Below are positions 57,653 to 64,000 of a stretch of 64,000 bases of DNA, in pieces. The position numbers and the translations under genes are program-made. The notes below the pieces were generated by a model. It was not told the origin of the DNA and made no database searches. It saw nothing but the letters and a program-made list of their open reading frames with translations. Every line of letters begins with the position of its first letter. The stretch's first letter is position 1. The stretch spans positions 2,303,939 through 2,367,938 of the forward strand of contig NW_006763131.1 in assembly GCF_000264905.1 (NCBI RefSeq). The letters run 5' to 3'. The DNA comes from Stereum hirsutum FP-91666 SS1 (taxonomy: Eukaryota; Basidiomycota; Agaricomycetes; Russulales; Stereaceae).

Positions 57653-59181
57653 ATGTCTTCGTCAAAGCTCCGAGTCCTACTGACTGTAAAATATTACCTT
57701 TCGTACCGATACGTTGCTCCTCATTAATATGTCTCCTTTTCCCATAGAATGACGATGGTCCTCCTGGTATGTACCGACTCGCGGCTTGTAGCTGATTACA
57801 AGAGATATGAACCCACCGGTCCGCCTCACTGTGATGTCGCAGGACCCGACTCTCCGTATATTTACGGGCTTTACAAACACCTCACCCAAGATCTGGGTGC
57901 GTACCCATTCAGTCCCGCGCATTCGGAACCCTCGCTCATGCGCTGGGAATACCGCCAGGCTGGGACGTGAAGGTCGTGATCCCCAGCTCGCAGAAGTCTT
58001 GGATAGGTGGGTGCTAATATTCTTGTGGTCAGGATCCTCGATGAAAAAACTTGAGGAATATAGGTAAGGCATATCAGATCAAGGATATCATCCATGGACG
58101 ATACTACTATCCCCGCGATCCCGGTGTGTGCTGCCATCCCAATTCTAGTCGTTTCTACATTGGCGCTGATTACACACGAAAGATGGTATGGGAGACTTCT
58201 CGGAGACATCTAGACCTGTCAAAGAAGGAGAGATGGCAGAATGGATCCTTCTAGATGGGGTACGCGGATTCATCCGACTCGAGCTCATCGTCCTCCGAGG
58301 TTGACGTCCATGCTACAGACACCAGCCACCTGCGCGAACATTGCCCTCCACAACATATACCGCGGAGAGATTGACCTTGTGGTAGGTTTAGAACCTCCAT
58401 GATATACCAACCCCATGTCACAACCTTGTATAGCTTTCTGGCCCAAATCTCGGCCGAAATACCTCCTGTACGTTCTATCATGTCTTTACTGTTTGCACGG
58501 ACTTAGCTGACAGGATCTTTTATAGCGGCATTCGCCCTTTCGTCCGGGACTATTGGCGCTGCTCTCTCCTCTTCCCTCTCCAAGACACGTGCAATTGCCC
58601 TCTCCTACGGAACTGTCCACCACCCAACCCCACCCCCCTTCTTCCATCCTGCCCACGCCCTTTCCGCGCGCATCATCCAACATCTCTGGTCGAACTGGGG
58701 TGCCGACGAAGGTGGGATCCGAAAGGACGAAATCGACCTCTACAACGTCAACATCCCCATGATCGAAGGATTGCTGAGTGAAGAGGGCCTACCGATCACT
58801 TGGACGAGGATCTGGAGGAATTCGTACGGAAGGTTGTTTAAGGCCCACTCGGGTGAGCAGGCAGATGCGTTGAAACGAACGATGTCGGATGCCGGGCCAG
58901 ATGGGATGAGTCCCGGTCCTTCCCCGTCTATCGCGAAGACGGAGAAGACAGAAATCAAACCCGAAGAGGCAGGTGACTTGGTGTTCAAGTTCGCTCCAGA
59001 GATGGGCAACCTGATCAATCCTTCCGCATCGGATGTGACGGAAGGCAGCGACGGATGGGCGATCAGGAAGGGTCTGGTTTCCGTTACGCCGATGAGAGCC
59101 AGTTTTGCTGAACCGCCTGCGGAGGAGATATTTGGTCTTAGCGGTGGGGTTGACAGTTTGTTGTGGAAGTTTAAGCTTTGA
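57653..59181 (+). CDS. SurE-like 5'/3'-nucleotidase (acid phosphatase) family protein
   Basis: Nine exons (57653-57685, 57748-57766, 57843-57896, 57959-58006, 58064-58123, 58183-58259, 58319-58381, 58434-58467, 58526-59181) give 347 aa. The metal site starts at VLLTNDDGPP with D13 and D14. Further family blocks are WDVKVVIPSSQKSWIGKAY, EWILLDGTPATCANIALHN, DLVLSGPNLGRNTSAAFALS and SGTIGAALSSSLSKTRAIAL. The C-terminal part (MIEGLLSEEG, then WTRIWRNSYGRLFKA and VFKFAPEM) is the fungal extension. SurE proteins are metal-dependent phosphatases acting on nucleoside monophosphates. Yeast Pby1 carries a related domain and is found in P-bodies. There is no signal peptide, so it is probably cytosolic. 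The first exons are very small, down to 19 nt, yet all phases agree. Confidence 0.92.
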
Positions 59182-59379
59182 AGTTTGCAATTTTACTCTA
59201 GACTGTTTGTATACACTCACAGCAATGTATTATCCGGGAAATGTATACAGTGGATGAGATCTCCAAGCCGCAGCAGCCAGTGAGAAATAATCTAAATAGT
59301 CAAGTCCGTGCACATTCGTGAAAATACTCAGCAATACCAAGATGTCTCGATACTGAGACTCCGAACGACGCAAGGTTCC

Positions 59380-61375
59380 CTATGCCTGCACGAAGAGCGC
59401 AAGCAGCGATACCAAGACGCCCAAAACAGCCAACGAAAGCGTAGACCGGATGTTCTCGTACAATGCACCGGGTGCGGAACCTGTAACTACGGTCAGGTTT
59501 TGCCGTCTGTATACCTTCAGCCAGTTGATAATCCAGGATGCGTTCTAGATGACCATAAATGAGCGAATCTGCCATGGACTTGAAAACAAGCGCACGTACG
59601 TCGAAATTAGAAGGGTCAATGATACGATCCGCACAAGTACCAGGACATCCGGACGTAGCGTAATCGTTACCCGCCCAATCGCCTTTGAAACGAGAAAGCA
59701 TAATCAGTTTGGGTGTAATGTTCATCATCAGACCCATGCAACTCACCGCAGAACGTGATGTCTGAACGAAGGGTTTGAATGTTCAGTTCTTAGTCACCAG
59801 GTATGAGGCCACAGTAGGAGAGACGTACCGAAGATGATTGAATGGTTCACAAAATATGTCAGAGGGTTGCAGTTGTCGGGCGCAAGAGCGGCAGAGGGTT
59901 CTCCCCACGTCGATGGATCAGGACTTCCGTCTACGATGTCCTGTGGCACCGCTACTCGATAGAACGACCCTATAAGCATCCCTCTTCAGCTTCTTTGATC
60001 ACGATATATGGAGCAAAATGGAAGAAAGCCCAAGGGGATATACCCACAGACAGCAATACCATCCTGGTCCCACTTCATTGCAAACACTCCACCATCCTGG
60101 GCATCGAAGGTAGGACCATAGGAAGCTCTGCTCCACTCCGTAATTCCACATCCGGAACAACCGTCACATCCTGTACAATCGAGTTCAGGCTCCCCATTCG
60201 ATTCCTATTGGGTTGCTCTTAATTATAGCCATTACTATGAAACCTGAGCAACACGACGTACCACAATCTGACCTGTAAAGTTGCTGGACTCCGTCAACAT
60301 GCAGCCTAGATAAAGCGCCGGTCAGCAAAATGGCAGATGTTGGAGTGTGAGAATGTGACAGATCGTACCAGGGTTAGTATGCCATGTCACCTGGTTGTGC
60401 TCATTGTCGTGAACGCCCTCGATGATGTCGATCTCTCCGGTCTGTAAATGGAACCATTAATACCGCACCAAACAGCTGATGCTTGTAGGACTTAGGCACT
60501 CACGGTGGGCCATGTCCCACTCCCCAAAGTCCAGAACGCGGGCCACACACCTGCACAGACGCTGTCACGGATACAACTAACGAGCGCACACAAAAGCGTA
60601 CTCACCACAGCCCCAGGGCGCTCTGTTGGTGTCAAGAATGAAGAGACCGGTGTTGTATTGGGCATAACTCGAGACGCGGACACTGTTCGGAGTTTCCTCA
60701 AAGCCGATCAGGACAAAACGGATGAAACATAAAATACCCTGACGCACCTTTGTCGGTTCGCGCCGGAAGCAAGCCACGTCGTGTTGTCTCCTTTCATAAT
60801 GACTTGATTGGTATCGTTGAGAACATAGGCGAGCCCGTTTGCAAATGCCGTAGTGGAGTTCACATATCTAACCAGAGCCCCGAGCGGCTTCAGCGGCGCG
60901 AGCAGGAGCGTAATGATGGAGCATGCTCACTCTACCGTCCCACTGTTCGATCATCAATACCAAGACTCTCTACTCAATCGTGGAATGCGACGTACTGTGT
61001 TGGATCGTCCCCGCTATAAAATCCAAACTCGCTATACACCCAGCGCGTAGTTGAACATCTCACGTGAGCAAACCAGAACGCAGAACAAAGGAGGCAGTAG
61101 CACACGCACTCGAAGAAATTCGTGTGGTCATAAGTATCTTGAATAAGCCATAAAAAGTCCGTAGAGTTGCTCGTTGAATTAGTGCTCGACGTGTTACTGC
61201 TGTCTCTCCTCTCCACCGGACGAGTCCTCGGAGGCAAAGAGAGTCTGGAAGTTGTGAAAGCTCCTCGACCACCCGGAGCAGAGCGAGGTAGAATGTCCGG
61301 GAAGAAAGCAAGAGAAGATGGTGTTACAAGCAGCAGAACGTGAAGCAGAGCAAGAGGGAGGTTGACGGAGGTCAT
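59380..61375 (-). CDS. GH16 endo-beta-glucanase, secreted or membrane-bound
   Basis: Twelve exons (61375-61110, 61031-60996, 60867-60748, 60682-60606, 60550-60504, 60441-60369, 60305-60273, 60170-60048, 59969-59829, 59761-59747, 59682-59600, 59544-59380) give about 392 aa. A signal peptide (LPLALLHVLLLVTPSSLA) is present. Conserved blocks are VWPAFWTLGSGTWP, GEIDIIEG with catalytic E185 and E190 (ExDxxE), then CGITEWSRASYGP, FAMKWDQDGIAVWSFYR, SIIFDITFCGDWAGN and SGCPGTC. The C terminus has a hydrophobic segment (LSLAVLGVLVSLLALFVQA), which may anchor the enzyme by GPI or membrane. GH16 of this type cleaves beta-1,3(4)-glucans of plant or fungal walls. The exon 7 end is ambiguous between GTCAGA and a donor 15 nt later. 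Exon 10 is 15 nt. Confidence 0.9.
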
Positions 61376-62040
61376 GTTCGTGAAGAGGTCGTTTCAGAGT
61401 GCGTAGAACAGAGTGATATGGGTACAGAGGTCAAAGTTGGTTGAAGTTGGTGCGCTGCGGCTGAGAAAGAGAGAACTGCCCTAGTTCAGGCTCGTGTTAC
61501 CCAAGCTCCACTGTACGAAAAACAAATGACGCAGCAAGAAATGAGGTGGCCTCAAGGCAGATGATTGAGAAAGCACTGCCGAGTGTGAACATGGCGGGTA
61601 TATATAGGGATCGTCCATCTTAGTTCCGAAAACACGTTTTCGACGACTGTGGCGCGAATGCTGCAGCGCCCCGAACGCACCATTATGGACTTGATTTACA
61701 ATTGTAGACAGTTTAGAGAGGTTGACTGGAAGAACTTGCTCTGGCCAAAAGGAGTGGAGGGCGTCGATCCTCTCATACCACGCGCCGTTTGCGCCCATGT
61801 CAACGACGGAAGCAGATGGATTCTCCGACTACGCAGATCTCTTCAAACTTCCCGCTTTGTTGATGTGACGAAAATGCCGAACGCCACACAGGTAGTCACG
61901 CTCACTCAAATTGATGCAATGTGCGAGCAATGTTTTAGGACAGCTCGCAGGATGGACATACACGCATAACGAGCATGGAAAACATGGATGATAAAAGCAC
62001 ACAAGGAAACGACATGAAGAACAGAGCGCGGACAACACGT
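61376..62040. other. GH16 promoter and RPL15 3' flank
   Basis: 665 bp. Frames on both strands at 61481-61969 show no domain. A TATA-like element lies at 61599-61606. Nothing else is supported. Confidence 0.45.
61599..61606 (-). promoter_or_regulatory. Possible TATA box of the GH16 gene
   Basis: TATATATA about 224 bp before the start codon at 61375. The distance implies a rather long 5' UTR, so the assignment is tentative. Confidence 0.35.
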
Positions 62041-62906
62041 TCACCGGTAGCGACGGAGGCTGAGGGTGTTGTGCTTTTTCCAGGTGGATACCCGGGGCGT
62101 GTGGTTGTAACGGCTGCCCTTGCCGAGACCACGGTTCTGCGGACGTTCAATCGCACAATCAGCACGTTGTGATGAGAGTAGGAGGGACACCTCGAGAGAC
62201 GTACCTGCTTGCCAATGCTGGTAAGGCCACGAGCCTCACGGCGCTTGTGCACAGGTGCGGTGATCCAGTTGATCTTGGGGTCACGGCGGATCTGGAACGC
62301 ACAACATCAGTCCCGCCCTTCGCACAGACTGAACTGGTCTGAACTCACCGCTTTGTGGTTGGGGTCTACGAGGATAACCTCGTAGTACTTGTACACACCG
62401 TCCTGGTTGATCCAGTACGAGTTCAACACACGCAAGTTCCCGCATCGCCTACCAACGCGCTCCTCCGCCACACTCCTCAAGCCACGCTGGAACTTGAGGT
62501 GGTTGACACCCTGGTGAACGGGCTTTCCGTAGGTAGCACCTGAGCGAGGACAGGGAGCTCGATATGAGCTGCCAGAAAGTGCCAGCATGAAGCGAAAGAA
62601 ACGCACCCTTGGGGGCGTGCTTTTTCCTGTTTCCTCTCCTGACACGCACACGGTAGATCACGTATCCCTGCTTCGCCTTGTATCCGAGACGGCGGGCCTT
62701 GTCAGGGCGCGAGGGGCGCGAAGCGCGGTGGATAACGTTGAGTTGACGGTACTCCCAGCAGCTATATCATAGGATCCAAGTCAGTCAGTCTAACACCCAA
62801 TATACGACCATACATGACTTGCAACGCACCGGACACGGAGGAGGAAACGGAGGACGTCCGACTGCTTCTTCTTGTACAACTCGCCAATGTATTTGTAGGC
62901 ACCCAT
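62041..62906 (-). CDS. rpl15: 60S ribosomal protein L15 (eL15)
   Basis: Exons are 62906-62830, 62761-62607, 62539-62349, 62291-62205 and 62136-62041, giving 201 aa, about the standard length. The protein follows eL15 from start to end: [56 protein letters not shown], then [13 protein letters not shown] and [19 protein letters not shown]. The end is [13 protein letters not shown], then [12 protein letters not shown]. eL15 is a highly basic core protein of the large cytosolic subunit. It contacts 5.8S and 25S rRNA near the exit tunnel. Intron density is typical for ribosomal genes of this lineage. Confidence 0.97.
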
Positions 62907-64000
62907 CTTGATGGCTGAGGAACGAGGAAAATAAAGTCAGCCTTAGAGCCTCTGTCATCCGACCACGGTCCCGCCAATCCACCCTAGTTTTGAAGCTGAG
63001 AACCTCCGGTTTTGAAGACAGAGCATTGCAAGACCCTCTCTAGTAGCACGGTAACGGGATATGCACGAAAAATAGCGACACTCACCCTGTCCTGAGTCTT
63101 GAGGGAGTGTTCGTATACCGCTGGGCGTTGTCGAGAAATCATCGGGAGCGCTTGATGCGTGGGAATGTATTTGTAAGCTCGCGGCGAGGTTCGCCACGCG
63201 CCACACTCGCTTTTTCTCTCACTTTCGACTTCTTGTTCTGCATAATATGAAGACTTCATTTACTCAACGCGCATGGAGCAAGCAGAAATAGAGGAGGAGA
63301 TACGCGTACAAACAAAGATAAAAAAGAAGAAAAACGATAAAGTGACTATCAGTCATATGTAGTTCATAAGGCTAGAGCAACGTAGTCTGGAGAGAAAAGG
63401 GAAGCCAGCAAGGCCAAACCCAAAAAGCACTGCGTTGAGGGCGACGACATCCTCGAAGACCCTGACAATGATATGTATGTGAGGGTCCATGTTATTGACA
63501 TAGAAAAGGGGAAAGTGTGTGTGGAAGTGAGAGGAGGATCGAGAGCCGAGAAAGGGGGTAACGGGGATGTATATGCAAGAAGATGACTTGGGTATCTTTG
63601 ACGCACGAGAAATAGAAACAAAGGGCGGCGTTAGATATGCAAAGAGCAAAACAGACAGCGGACAGAGCGATTTCGATGTGGGCTGTGCAGTGTAGAGAGA
63701 GAAGAGAGAGATAATATCCATGTGGAGCATAGAATGTGCTGGGTGTATGGTAAGCAGGGGAGGGTGACTTGTGTTGAGAGAAGTGGATAGAGGAACATAG
63801 TGACAGTAGAGACTTCAGTTGTTGTTGTTGTTACCCCAAAACATAAGTTTCTTGATGAGCGGTCCTTCTCGTGTCGTACCACTTTGATAGTCGCGCGATT
63901 GAGTCCGTGGAAGGTACGGCTTGGAGGCGTCTTCCATCTCCTCACTATCGCTCGGCGGTGTGATCCTCGATCGTTGAAGCTGTGAACGGAGATTAATACG
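62907..64000. other. RPL15 upstream region to window end
   Basis: No supported exon. Purine-rich and pyrimidine-rich tracts alternate, and a (GTT)n run sits at about 63819-63832. A neighbouring gene may begin beyond the window edge. Confidence 0.4.

Overview
The window looks like a basidiomycete, most likely an agaricomycete. Nearly every gene is cut by many short GT-AG introns, mostly 50-70 nt. Spliced products match fungal families, several of them typical of mushroom-forming fungi: a PL8 lyase, an intron-rich GH16, a MYND-finger protein, a SUR7/PalI protein and small Ser-rich GPI-type proteins. I found no prokaryotic features, rRNA, tRNA, CRISPR array or intact transposon. Exons were joined by hand from reading frame, splice consensus and phase. 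Coordinates of each CDS span start codon to stop codon including introns, and the exons are listed in the evidence.

Layout. 1-4 kb: 5' end of a MEMO-family gene (-), a PAP2 lipid phosphatase (+), a MYND-finger gene (-). 4.9-14.6 kb: two AsaB/CmcJ-like oxygenase paralogs in opposite orientation flank a very large rhodanese-PTP protein phosphatase. 16-20 kb: the RNA polymerase II CTD phosphatase Fcp1 (-). 21.6-22.8 kb: a compact divergent pair of mitochondrial genes (complex I NDUFA5-type subunit, ribosomal protein bL32m). 23.8-28 kb: thiolase (+) and amidase (-), convergent, each with a GC-AG intron. 29-31.7 kb: an unrecognised CxxC-rich protein. 32.6-33.6 kb: RPS3. 33.9-38.4 kb: PL8 polysaccharide lyase and a SUR7/PalI membrane protein (both -). 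38.9-48.3 kb: Mpp10, Sec9-like SNARE, CCCH zinc-finger protein and SRA/YDG protein, all +. 49.3-53.5 kb: a conserved-looking disordered protein (-) and two small Ser-rich, probably GPI-anchored paralogs (+). 54-63 kb: MYG1, a small Pro-rich protein with an in-frame minisatellite, a SurE-type phosphatase, a GH16 glucanase and RPL15. The last kilobase has no gene I can support.

Most genes are core eukaryotic functions (ribosome, rRNA processing, transcription, secretion, mitochondria) mixed with secreted carbohydrate-active enzymes. The window is not a biosynthetic cluster and I see no multi-gene operon-like system. The best leads are the Ser-rich GPI pair with a shared C-terminal motif, the CxxC-rich unknown with a 7-nt exon, the PTP with about 460 extra residues inside its catalytic domain, the mirrored oxygenase pair, and the two GC-AG introns.
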